A stretch of DNA of 64,000 nucleotides, from the NCBI GenBank assembly GCA_001510575.1, contig LNGK01000003.1:1107755-1171754 (forward strand), in the 5' to 3' direction. The position numbers and the translations under genes are program-made. This document shows, piece after piece, positions 38,101-49,539 of this stretch (the first letter of the stretch is position 1; each line of letters opens with the position of its first letter). The DNA is from Knoxdaviesia capensis (Eukaryota > Ascomycota > Sordariomycetes > Microascales > Gondwanamycetaceae). The notes under the pieces were generated by a model. The model was given only the letters and a program-made list of their open reading frames with translations, had not been told where the DNA came from and ran no database searches.

Positions 38101-40850
38101 TCCGGTCTAGTATCGAAATACCGTAGAATAAAGACGAAGGTATTATTATCGAAGGCCTTTCGTATAATTATTAGGGCTTCGGTATTTACTTTCTTTTATT
38201 AGTTTTCTATAATAATATAGGTACCGCGAATAACGTCGCGCTTTATATACTCTTTCGTAAGTAATAGTTACTTCTTATACTTAGGTAATAACTCTTTATT
38301 AAATTCGATAGTTACTTAATCGGTATTTACCGTTCTAAGAAACGTTTATTAAGGTAAAGGAGTATTATTATATTATTACTTAGTAAGGTATATAATAAAG
38401 GGAAACGATTTAGAGGTAATATAGGAGAGGGTATAGGTATCGGGATCCGCGGGTAAAATACTATAAATATATATCGATAGAGGTAAAGGGAGGTTCTTAT
38501 CGTAGAAAGAGGTAGGATTATCGTAAAAAGAGGTGATATTATCGTAGGAAGAGGTAATATTTATCGGATTAGAATCGGTAGTAGAGGTAGTATAGGTAAT
38601 AGCGATATTATCTCGTTTCTAGGGAGGGTAGAAATATAGAATAACGGGGGAATCGCGTAGGAGTATAAGCTTTATTATGCTATTAGCGTTAGTATAACCG
38701 AGCTTCGTAGCTCCGTTTCGGCTAATAGTTAAGTTAGTAGGATAGGTACTATTAGTAATAATACTAGCTACTATAGAAATAACCTTAGATAGTCCGTTAA
38801 TAGTTATTAATTAGAAGGAAATAACGATATCGTTAATAATAGCGAAGCTACTATTACCGCCTAGGCTACTAAGGCGTAGAGGGTTAGCGGACCGGTATAG
38901 CGCTAAATAATAACGGGCGTATAATTTAGAGACGAATATGCTAGCTATTCCGGTATTAATAAATACTATAAACGGCGTTTATTAGTTATTCGTTAGTAAA
39001 CCGGTATAGAGGCGGTATCGTTTACGGTATCTTTTATATTATAGCTATTTTATTAGTATCTTACTAATTAACGTTAATTCCTCTACTAAAGGGATTATAA
39101 ATAGTATAGAATAGTAGGTAACGTTAGCGAAATAGTTATTATCTACGTCTAAGCCCGTGGCTTCTAAGAGGGGAGATCCTTTAGGAGATAAGTCTTCTTT
39201 CTATATAGGATATATACTATAAATAGCGGGCTTTTTATCCCCTCTCCTATTATTCCGTTATCTTTTATCTATTATTAGTCTATCTTTATTCCTAGAGGGG
39301 TAGGGAGTAGGGGAACGGTATATCTTTCGGTCGTAAGACGGTCTTCGTAAATAGTTATAGTCGCGGGAGGTATTTCGAGAATAGTTACGAGGCTCGTAGG
39401 AATAACTATAATTATCTATCGTTCGGCCTCGGTTTATTATAAAACGCGTATTCTAGCGCGCCTTTTAACGTTAATCGTTATTCTCGGTACGTAGCTCCGT
39501 ATATTCGCGAACCTAATAACCTATCTTTCTATACTAGAAATACGTAGATTTATCTCTATCTTTATCTTACGTAATATAATTAAGTACCTCTTTACGGGTT
39601 CTAAATTATAGCGTTTCTCTTTCCTCTTCGGTCTTTAGCGTACTATTTAGCTAAGCGGCGTGTAATTATCTAGTCTTTAATAGGTAGTAGGTAGTATTAA
39701 CTATAGTATAGATACTAGAATCGGGGGTTATATCCTACCGTATCTTATACTATAAGTCCGTAATATTATAACGTAGAATATCCTCTACTATACGTTAAAT
39801 ATAATACGTTTCGAGTAAGTTATTAGTAGAATTCTATACTATTTTAGCTAAAAGCTCGATAGCTTTATATTCGGACTTATTCTAATAATTAAACGCGAGA
39901 GCTATAAATATATACGAAGGGGTAGATATTAGTATACGACTAGAGATAAATATTAGTATAGATTCTATTAGTATAGGCTATAGTATATCGGTATACCGTT
40001 AAATAAAATACTAAAGGGGTATAAATTCGCTTCTAATTACTAGTAGTATTCGAGACGTTTAATACGTATATAGAATTATAGATTTATATAAGTAGGTCTA
40101 AATATATATTAATTATACTATAACTATATAGTCTACCTTACTTAAGTAGTTACTTTATAGCTAATTAATAGCTTTTTTACCGTTTTTCTTACGATCTTCT
40201 CTATTACTAATATCCGATAGGAGTATTAGCTCTAGGAATATCGCTTAGAGGTATTAATACTACCTAATAGCGTACTTATCGTTTATTAGAGGTATATTTT
40301 ACTTTATTAGACTACCTTCGATAGCTAAATTCCTATTTACTAAATAAGGGCCTAGGAATCGTCTTTTAATAGTAAGCTATAATAGTAATATAAAGCTATT
40401 AATACTAATATTAGTAAACGGTTTACTATTAGGTCCTAGATATAGTTTCGCTTAAAATATTACTTTAAGGGTTATCGTTTATAAGGGTATTTACTAGGAT
40501 AGTATAGGAAAGGTTAGAAATATATTACTATCGTATACTCTTTATTTATATATATAACCTTATTATCCTTTTAAAACTATACTACCTATACCTCTCAGTA
40601 TTTATAATATAATATACGGTACTAAGGGCTAGTTTCTCGTCGGTTAGACGTTAGTTATAGGTAATAACGGGTTATTAGCTATAGTTACGTTAGAAAGGGG
40701 GCTCTTTCTACCTAGGTCGGTAGGTAATAGTAGTCCTATTATCTACGGACTAGCTAATAATAGCGAGGGAGTAGGAAAAGAGGGTAAAGTAGCTATAGCT
40801 ATAGCTAGTAAGTTACTATAGCTTATAGCGTCTATTAGCTTTTCTAGAAG
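35180..40850 (-). pseudogene. gag-pol fossil of Gypsy element B
   Basis: Collinear with element A. Integrase, RNase H and RT follow in mirror order; the RT motif near 37575 keeps D-D, which A has lost. The zinc knuckle lies near 39500-39545. Stops are TAA/TAG throughout. The left edge of gag is approximate. Confidence 0.8.
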
Positions 40851-41795
40851 CTTTTTTATTATCGTACTAATAACGGTATTTATATTATCGGTACGTTCTT
40901 TCTCTCTCGCTTATCTATTAAAGCTAGACTCTATACGGTCCGTAAGTAGCGCTTTTATTATTTACTTTAATTCCTCGATCGTAATAGACTCGGTATATTA
41001 AGGCGGTAGACTACTTACTAGTTATACTAGTAGAATATTTATCCTATTATCTATAGCCTTTCTTTTCCCTTATCCTATTATTATCTAACGATTATACGTA
41101 ATAGGGGTTACTTCCGTAGGGGGTTATAGCTCCTTAACTAGTAACTTATTAGTTTATAGGTTAGTTATAGCGCTTACCTTACTTAAGGCTTTAAGATTAT
41201 AGGTAATACTTTTATCTCTTTTACGTAGAATACGTTATTCTTTATCTAATATTCGGCGTAAAAGCGGATATTAACGGTTTAGGCTTACTAAGTAATAGGG
41301 GGTTAGGGATATAAACCGATAGTAAGTAGGAGCGAAAAGGAATAAATAAGGAAAACTAGAGTATAATAGTTATAAATAGTTAGATAGTCTAGATTTATAG
41401 GGTTAATAATAGGGGAAAAGAGCGATAGAAAGGATAACTATTAAAAAAGAAATAGGGCTAGTAAAATAAGAAATAAGACTATTAGTATGTAATTAGGGTA
41501 TAAAGGGGGTATAAAAGCGGGTTAGTCTTAGAATAAGGGGCGGATTAGTAATTAGAATTAAATAGAATAGGAGAATAGGTAAAAGGAAGTCTATAAACGG
41601 AGGTAGTAGAAAATAATCGAAAATAGTAGAAATGTTAAGACGTTAGTTATCGGAATAGTAGGAGTCTTAGAAATAACTAGAAAAAGTCGTAGAAATAAAT
41701 AGGTAAAGTCGTAGAATAAATAGAAAGGTCGTAAAAATAAAGGAAAAATCGTAGAAATAAATAGAAATATAGGGATTAGCTATTAAATATTTAGT

Positions 41796-41814
41796 AATAG
41801 GACTCGAACCTATT
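41796..41814 (-). other. tRNA T-arm / B-box-like motif in Gypsy leader (element B)
   Basis: Complement of AATAGG-TTCGAGT-CCTATT. A second B-box-like site lies at 42144-42154. See the copy at 10344. Confidence 0.4.
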
Positions 41815-42250
41815 AGTAGTATCTGATAGCTTAGGAGGTATAGGAAAGGTACGCGGGAGGCGTGTAAAACGTCGGTAAAGGTAGGGTAATTCGGTATTTT
41901 ACCGGAGTAATAGTAGTTAATTAGCTATTAGTTCGGTAAGGATAGAATTAAAAGAAGGAAAATAAAAGATATTTATTTAACGTGCTTTCGTTACTAAAAG
42001 GAGGTTAAATAGAAGGGGTTTTTTTTATAAAAGAAGGGTAATTTGTAGTTTACCGCGGCGGAAAGTAGTAAAGCTATTAGCGGAGGTGAATTCTAAATTA
42101 AAAGAAAGGAAAGTCGAGATATCGGTTAATTACGTATCGATTAGGACTCGAACCTAGAGGAAAGGCAGTCGATTACGACGGTTAGGCTTTAAAGGAAGGT
42201 TAATAAGAGATTAATAGTATAAGTATTACGCTTATAAAAAATTAATTTTT

Positions 42251-42533
42251 TATAATTCCTAGATATATAGTCTAAAGGACTAATAAATAAGTTATAATTA
42301 TAAGATACGTATAGAGAAATATATATAAAGGGAAGCTTAAATTTTTTCTATCTTAAGATATTTCCTATAAAAGCGCGGTAGATATCTACCTTTTATAGGT
42401 CTTTTACTAGCTCTTTAAGGCATTTATATATATATAGATATATACCTAAATACTTACCGCTAGGCAGTATCCACGTGTATTAGTATACGTTTGTACGTAA
42501 TTGTAATGTACTCTGACCTATTAGGGATCTATA
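42251..42533 (-). repeat. 5' LTR of Gypsy element B
   Basis: 283 bp. It keeps scattered CA/TG (ccacgtg, ctctgacc) at sites different from those kept in element A. Confidence 0.92.
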
Positions 42534-44825
42534 ATAGTCGATTTATATTAGCCTAGAAAGCCCGTATAGTATCGATCTTATATTAGGGGGGGTCTAAGTC
42601 TATCTAGCTAGCGCTATAAGGACTTTTATTTACCTAGCGTATAATTATATCTCGTTATATATCTATCTAGGTATTAGACGTATCTAACTTAAACTAGTAT
42701 CTAAAGGAAGTATTATTATAGTTATTATAGATTAAATCCTAGGGGATAGCTAGTAGCTAGCTACTAGGTAGTAACTCTTATAAAGAAGGGCTAAAGACTA
42801 GAGTTTTAGTTAGCTAAATAGCCCGATTAATAATACCTTATATTAGAGAGCTAATTAACGTAATAGTAAAAGTAGAAGTACCGTATATAACCTACCTTCC
42901 TTTAAAGTAGAGAACTAGCTAGGCCGTACTATTAGTAATTATCTATATACTATAACTTAACTAGCTAAGTAATTTATCTACGGGATATAGGCCTAATATA
43001 AACTACGCCCGGTATAAGAAACGATCTATACTTTTACGTATACGCTCGTTAATACCGATAGTATTCTACTTAGCGGTCTCCTAGATACTAAATAGTAGTT
43101 TATTAGCCTTAAGGTTAGCTTACTATTCTATAATAGCCTCGTATAAGATATATAACTAGATAACTTTTAGTAATACGGATAAAGCTTAGTATAATAACCC
43201 CGTTAGTATATACGTAAGGGTTATAACGGGAGTATTACCGTACTAGCGTAGCTCGCTCTAGTATAAGCTACTATCTATCTAAGTAGAGGCTAGAGGCGGT
43301 AAGAGAGGCTAATAGAATACTCTTTATTTCGCTATATTATAAAGGATAGTTAAATATAGAAATAAAGAGCTTACTAAGCTTACTACTAAGTAGCTAGTAA
43401 TAATATATCGGCTAATAATAGAGTAAAAGTATATCCCGCGTAAGCTATACTTAAGTATCTATTAATTAATATCTCTAAGGTAGGTCTAGCTACTTATTTA
43501 GTAGACTTAGGGCCGTCTTAAATATAAATATAATCGACTTTATAGTAACCTTAACGTAAGCCTTCTAAGTTCCCTCCTCTAGTTAGAAGCTAAAGGGTTT
43601 ACGCCGCTCTATAGAAAGGTATACCGTATTTATATAAATTAGCGTTACCGTTACTAACTAGGTATTAGAAACGTCGGCTTATACGATCTTAATATATTCC
43701 TCGAAGGCCCTCTTTATATAACCTAACTTAATATCTCTAAGGGTTAGTAGTATAGTAGCGCGTCTAATAGTATCGGCTAAAAACCCTTCTAGATAAACGT
43801 CCTACTTAACTCGGCGTAGCTAGAAGTTAGGCTTAGCTTTAAAGCTAGCTCTAGATATAGTTATAGTTAAGAGGCTATTCTTATATACCTTATTATATAG
43901 GTCTTAAAGCTACCTAAAATATAATAGAGTATTACGTTTAATAGACTTAGGACCGATAAGAACTAATATATTATTTTTATATAGCTTTATACTAAAGATA
44001 AGAGGTATTATTATTATTACGGCTACTTTAAACTAGTAGCTATTATTATATAGAAATAGACGCTAATACTAAACCCCCATCCGTTCTCTTATAGACGGCG
44101 TTACCGAGTTTACTCCCTTATAATTAGTATAATAGTACCTCCATATATAGTTAGGTAAGAGGGTTATATAAGAATATAATTAATACTTAATACCTAGATA
44201 GGGTAGGCTTAGGCCTAGAATAGGGGGGGGATAGTCGGTAAATAGAGAGAATACCTTAATATTAACTCTCGTATATATATAGATACGCTAATCGTTTAAG
44301 AGAGCTAAAGTAATAGCTACCTAATAAGGGGGCTTAATAGCTTTATATTTATTAAGGAGATACTTATTAATATATTCCGTTAGAAGGCTATAGTAGTAAT
44401 CGGTATATATAATTATATTAAGATAGGCTATAGTAAATAGGCTAATATCGGTCTCTTCTTATATAGTAATTTTATTTATAATCGTTAGCTTAGATTAAGG
44501 CTCTTAGAAACGTTAGAACTTACTTTATAGAGATATAGTCTACGTAAATTAAGAGTTTCTTAAAGCTTTTAGATAAATATTAAGATAAGAATTAGGAGAT
44601 AGTCTATGTAGTTAAGAGAGATATACTTCTATAAATCTCTAGCTAAAGATATAAAATAAAATAGATAAACGAGTTATATAATAGATACGCCGAAGTAAAT
44701 CTTAATTATTAGCTATCCTTATAATTAATATACCTACGGTCCCTAGCTAAATAAGTAGTAAGAAAGTACGAACTATAAGATAACCTAGTAATAAGAAAGT
44801 ATAATTAACTCTAAGGATTATTATT
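42534..44825 (-). pseudogene. RecQ-like telomere-linked helicase fossil, N-terminal part
   Basis: The minus strand stays meaningful over several hundred codons with RIP-type stops only. A readable stretch lies at about 42930-43510 (for example LPPLAST, then NTPVITLT and ILTGLLY, then FLIPGVVYIRPISR). It ends where Gypsy B begins and resumes at 32696. Together the two parts give about 5.1 kb, close to the 4-5 kb of fungal subtelomeric RecQ-like helicase genes. Assignment of this half rests mainly on continuity with the other half; on its own I would not name it. Stretches between 43.6 and 44.8 kb were not resolved. Confidence 0.45.
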
Positions 44826-47800
44826 TCTAGGCGGCTCTCCTAATTACCTCTTATCTTACTTCTTACCTACGGAGGACCTATATAAAGGTATTTACTAGGA
44901 GTATAATACCTAAGAATATATCTATATATAGTATTCTTTATAGTCTATCTATTTAGCTACTACCCCGCTATAGAATATAGATACGGCTAGCTACTAAGTA
45001 TTATTAATACTATAAGTATAGAAGGAATAAGTATAATAGAAGGCGGATAGAAGCTTTCTAAGCGGTCCTCCCTACTACCTCCTATCTTACTTCTTTACTT
45101 ATAGAGTACCTATATATAGTAGTATACTAGGAAGTATAATACCTAAGGATATATCTATATATAGCTAACTTTATAATCTATCTATTTAGTTACTACCCCG
45201 CTATAGAATATAGATACAGCTAGCCGCTAAGTATCTTTTACCTAATAGTATAGGTAGAAGGAATAAGTATAATAGAAGGCGGATAGAATCTTTCTAGGCG
45301 GTCCTCCCTACTACCTCCTATCTTACTTCTTTACTTATAGAGTACCTATATATAGTAGTATACTAGGAAGTATAATACCTAAGGATATATCTATATATAG
45401 CCTATTTTATAGTTTAGTTTATCTATTTAACTACTACCCCGCTATAGAATATAGATACGGCTAGCCGCTAAGTATCTTTTACTTAATAGTATAGGTAGAA
45501 GGAATAAGTATAATAGAAGGCAGATAGAAGCTTTCTAAGCGGTTCTCCCTACTACCTCCTATCTTACTTCTTTACCTATAGAGTACCTATATATAGTAGT
45601 ATACTAGGAAGTATAATACCTAAGGATATATCTATATATAGCTAACTTTATAGTCTATCTATTTAGCTACTACCCCGCTATAGAATATAGATATAGCTAG
45701 TAGCTAAGTATCTTTTATATAGTATAGGTAGAAGGAATAAGTATAATAGAAGATAGATAGAAGCTTTCTAGGCGGTCCTCCCTACTACCTCCTATCTTAC
45801 TTCTTTACTTATAGAGTACCTATATATAGTAGTATACTAGGAAGTATAATACCTAAGGATATATCTATATATAGCCTACTTTATAGTTTAGTTTATCTAT
45901 TTAGCTACTACCCTATTATAGAATATAGATACGGCTAGCCGCTAAGTATCTTTTACCTAACGGTATAGGTAGAAGGAATAAGTATAATAGAAGGCGGATA
46001 GAAGCTTTCTAAGCGGTTCTCCCTACTACCTCCTATCTTACTTCTTTACTTATAGAGTACCTATATATAGTAGTATATTAGGAAGTATAATACCCGAGGA
46101 TATATCTATATATAGCTAACTTTATAGTCTATCTATTTAGCTACTACCCCGCTATAGAATATAGATACGGCTAGTAGCTAAGTATCTTTTATATGGTATA
46201 GGTAGAAGGAATAAGTATAATAGAAGATAGATAGAAGCTTTCTAGGCGGTCCTCCCTACTACCTCTTATCTTACTTCTTTACCTATAGAGCACCTATATA
46301 TAGTAGTATACTAGGAAGTGTAATACCCGAGGATATATCTATATATAGCCTACTTTATAATTTAGTTTATCTATTTAGCTATTACCCCGCTATAGAATAT
46401 AGATACGGCTAGTAGCTAAGTATCTTTTATATAGTATAGGTAGAAGGAATAAGTATAATAGAAGACGGATAGAAGCTTTCTAGGCGGTCCTCCCTACTAC
46501 CTCCTATCTTACTTCTTTACTTATAGAGCACCTATATATAGTAGTATACTAGGAAGTATAATACCTAAGGATATATCTATATATAGCCTACTTTATAGTT
46601 TAGTTTATCTATTTAGCTATTACCCTACTATAGAATATAGATACGGCTAGCTACTAAGTATCTTTTACCTAATAGTATAGGTAGAAGGAATAAGTATAAT
46701 AGAAGNNNNNNNNNNNNNNNNNNNNNNNNNNNNNNNNNNNNNNNNNNNNNNNNNNNNNNNNNNNNNNNNNNNNNNNNNNNNNNNNNNNNNNNNNNNNNNN
46801 NNNNNNNNNNNNNNNNNNNNNNNNNNNNNNNNNNNNNNNNNNNNNNNNNNNNNNNNNNNNNNNNNNNNNNNNNNNNNNNNNNNNNNNNNNNNNNNNNNNN
46901 NNNNNNNNNNNNNNNNNNNNNNNNNNNNNNNNNNNNNNNNNNNNNNNNNNNNNNNNNNNNNNNNNNNNNNNNNNNNNNNNNNNNNNNNNNNNNNNNNNNN
47001 NNNNNNNNNNNNNNNNNNNNNNNNNNNNNNNNNNNNNNNNNNNNNNNNNNNNTTTAGTTTATCTATTTAGCTACTACCCCGCTATAGAATATAGATACGG
47101 CTAGCCGCTAAGTATCTTTTACCTAACGGTATAAGTAGAAGGAATAAGTATAATAGAAGGCGGATAGAAGCTTTCTAAGCGGTCCTCCCTACTACCTCCT
47201 ATCTTACTTCTTTACCTATAGAGTACCTATATATAGTAGTATACTAGGAAGTGTGATACCTAAGGATATATCTATATATAGCTAACTTTATAATCTATCT
47301 ATTTAGCTACTACCCCGCTATGGAATATAGATACGGCTAGTAGCTAAGTATCTTTTATACGGTATAGGTAGAAGGAATAAGTATAATAGAAGACGAATAG
47401 AAGCTTTCTAGGCGGTTCTCCCTACTACCTAATATCTTACTTCTTTACCTATAGAGTACCTATATATAGTAGTATGCTAGGAAGTGTGATACCCGAGGAT
47501 ATATCTATATATAGCCTACTTTATAGTTTAGTTTATCTATTTAGCTACTACCCTGCTATAGAATATAGATACGGCTAGCCGCTAAATATCTTTTACCCGA
47601 CGGTACGGGTAGAAGGAATAAGTATAATAGAAGGCGGATAGAAGCTTTCTAGGCGGTCCTCCCTACTACCTCCTATCTTACTTCTTTACCTATAGAGCAC
47701 CTATATATAGTAGTATGCTAGGAAGTATAATACCCGAGGATATATCTATATATAGCTAACTTTATAGTCTATCTATTTAGCTACTACCCCGCTATAGAAT

Positions 47801-47866
47801 ATAGATACGGCTAGCTATTAAGTATTATTTATACTATAAGTATAGAAGGAATAAATATAATAAGAA
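44826..47866. repeat. 236-bp tandem array
   Basis: Units of about 233-241 bp, marked by taccccgctatagaatatag at 44961, 45194, 45435, 45671 and so on. Each carries an internal ggcggtcctccctactacct block and tatatatagtagtat. About 12 units are visible, with alternating subtypes (gctaacttt versus gcctacttt). The array is interrupted by a 347-n gap. It lies directly upstream of the helicase fossil. Confidence 0.93.
46706..47052. other. Assembly gap (347 n)
   Basis: A run of n inside the 236-bp array; copy number is therefore unknown. Confidence 0.99.
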
Positions 47867-48204
47867 GTATATAGAAGCCTTTTTAATAGTTCTACTTATA
47901 ACTTACTATATTATTTTATCTTCTAGAGAAATAATAGATATATAATACCTAACTAACCTTATATACCTATTACTTCTCTTACTATACTACTAACGATACG
48001 GTAGATCCTAGTCCGCTAGGGGGGGTCCGTACCTAGAAAAATTTAGATATTTTGCTTATTTAGTATAGTAAAAATAAGTAATTCGACTTACGCTACTAAA
48101 AAATAAGTAAAAACGTATACCTTTTAGATATTTTATTTTTGAATTAAATAGAAAATAATAATAAATTACTTATAAAGGGAGTTAAAATACGGTAGCTTAT
48201 ATTT
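47867..48204 (+). repeat. Copy 1 of the palindrome boundary segment
   Basis: Bases about 48000-48140 (gtccgctag... through aaaaacgtatacc) recur in the same direction at about 58730-58870 and inverted at 54837-54960. The copies flank the minisatellites. Confidence 0.75.
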
Positions 48205-49070
48205 AGTAGGTACTTATAGTAGGTACTTATAGTAGGTAACTAATATTTAGTAGGTGGTTATAGTGGGTGCCTTATTTTCAGTGGGTAGTTATAGTAGGTA
48301 GTTATAGTAGGTAGCTTCTTTTTAGTAGGTGGTTATAGTAGGTGGCTTCTTTTTAGTAGGTAGTTATAGTGGGTAGCTTCTTTTTAGTAAGTGGTTATAG
48401 TAGGTGGCTTCTTTTTAGTAGGTAGTTATAGTAGGTGGTTTTTATAAGTAGCTTCTTTTTAGTAGGTAGTTATAGTAGGTAGTTATAGTGGGTAGCTTCT
48501 TTTTAGTAGGTAGTTATAGTAGGTAGTTATAGTAGGTAGCTTATTTTTAGTAGGTGGTTATAGTAGGTAGTTATAGTGGGTAGTTATAGTAGGTGGCTTC
48601 TTTTTAGTAGGTAGTTATAGTAGGTAGTTATAGTAGGTAGTTATAGTAGGTAGTTATAGTAGGTAGCTTCTTTTTAGTAGGTAGTTATAGTAAGTAGGTT
48701 CTTTTTAGTAGGTAGTTATAGTAGGTAGGTTCTTTTTAGTAAGTAGTTATAGTAGGTAGTTATAGTAGGTGGCTTATTTTCAGTAGGTAGTTACAGTAGG
48801 TAGTTATAGTGGGTAGTTATAGTAGGTAGCTTCTTTTTAGTAAGTAGTTATAGTAGGTGGGTTCTTTTTAGTAGGTGGTTATAGTAGGTAGCTTCTTTTT
48901 AGTAGATAGTTATAGTAGGTAGCTTCTTTTTAGTAGGTAGTTATAGTAGGTAGTTTTAATAGGTAGCTTCTTTTTAATAGGTAGTTATAGTAGGTAGTTA
49001 TAGTAGGTAGCTTCTTTTTAGTAGGTAGTTATAGTAGGTAGCTTATTTTTAGTAGGTAGTTATAGTAGGT
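48205..49070 (+). repeat. 13-bp minisatellite, left arm
   Basis: Unit agtaggtagttat with a longer variant agtaggtagcttcttttt. Some TG remains here (ggtgg, gtggg). Mirrored at 58956-59820. Confidence 0.92.
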
Positions 49071-49077
49071 ATATCTC

Positions 49078-49089
49078 TTAGGGTTAGGG
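49078..49089 (+). repeat. Two telomere-type units TTAGGG
   Basis: TTAGGGTTAGGG followed by TTTACG; complement at 58942-58953. Too short to be a telomere; an interstitial remnant or chance. Confidence 0.6.
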
Positions 49090-49186
49090 TTTACGTTTTA
49101 TATTCCTTTCTTATACTAGCCTACCTTTTATTACTAATTTAATTTTTAATTTTATTTAAGTTAAAAATAAAGTATTTAAAAGGTAT

Positions 49187-49191
49187 ACGTT
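49187..49191. repeat. Target duplication ACGTT, left
   Basis: ACGTT precedes the left LTR of Copia copy 1 and recurs at 54837-54841. The uninterrupted homologous site near 58830 has it once (complement aacgt). Confidence 0.88.
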
Positions 49192-49536
49192 TATTAGAAA
49201 TACAGGAAAGGCGGTTAGAATTAGAAGCGTAACTTTTGTAGTTAATACTATTTATAAAGGTAGGGGGTAAAAAATAAGATAAGTAGTTAATAGCTATGAA
49301 ATACTATACTAGAATAGATGGGGGGAAAGCTTCCTTCTTATCCCCTATGGGATCTAGGCTTCCCCCCGTCTAGATCCCTAATGCCTTCTAAGGCTTCCCT
49401 TCCTATACTAGGCTCTTTATAAATCTATATTACGTCTATTATTATTCCCTAGGCTAATTATCGTAGCCTTATTCTTTATTATAAACTTCCGGCTATATAA
49501 AGGATAATATAATATAAATTAATCTAATATTTAATA
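49192..49536 (-). repeat. 3' LTR of Copia copy 1
   Basis: A RIPped form of TGTT...AACA (now TATT...AATA). About the same length as the LTR of copy 2. Confidence 0.9.
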
Positions 49537-49539
49537 CCC

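Larger units (their letters stand above)
32697..42533 (-). mobile_element. Ty3/Gypsy element B, full length, RIPped, minus strand
   Basis: LTRs lie at 32697-32979 and 42251-42533, 283 bp each. A 4-bp duplication ATAG flanks it (32693-32696 and 42534-42537), the complement of the CTAT flanking element A. At 9837 bp it is the cleanest copy of the family in the window (no n) and collinear with A in reverse. It splits the helicase fossil. Confidence 0.94.
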
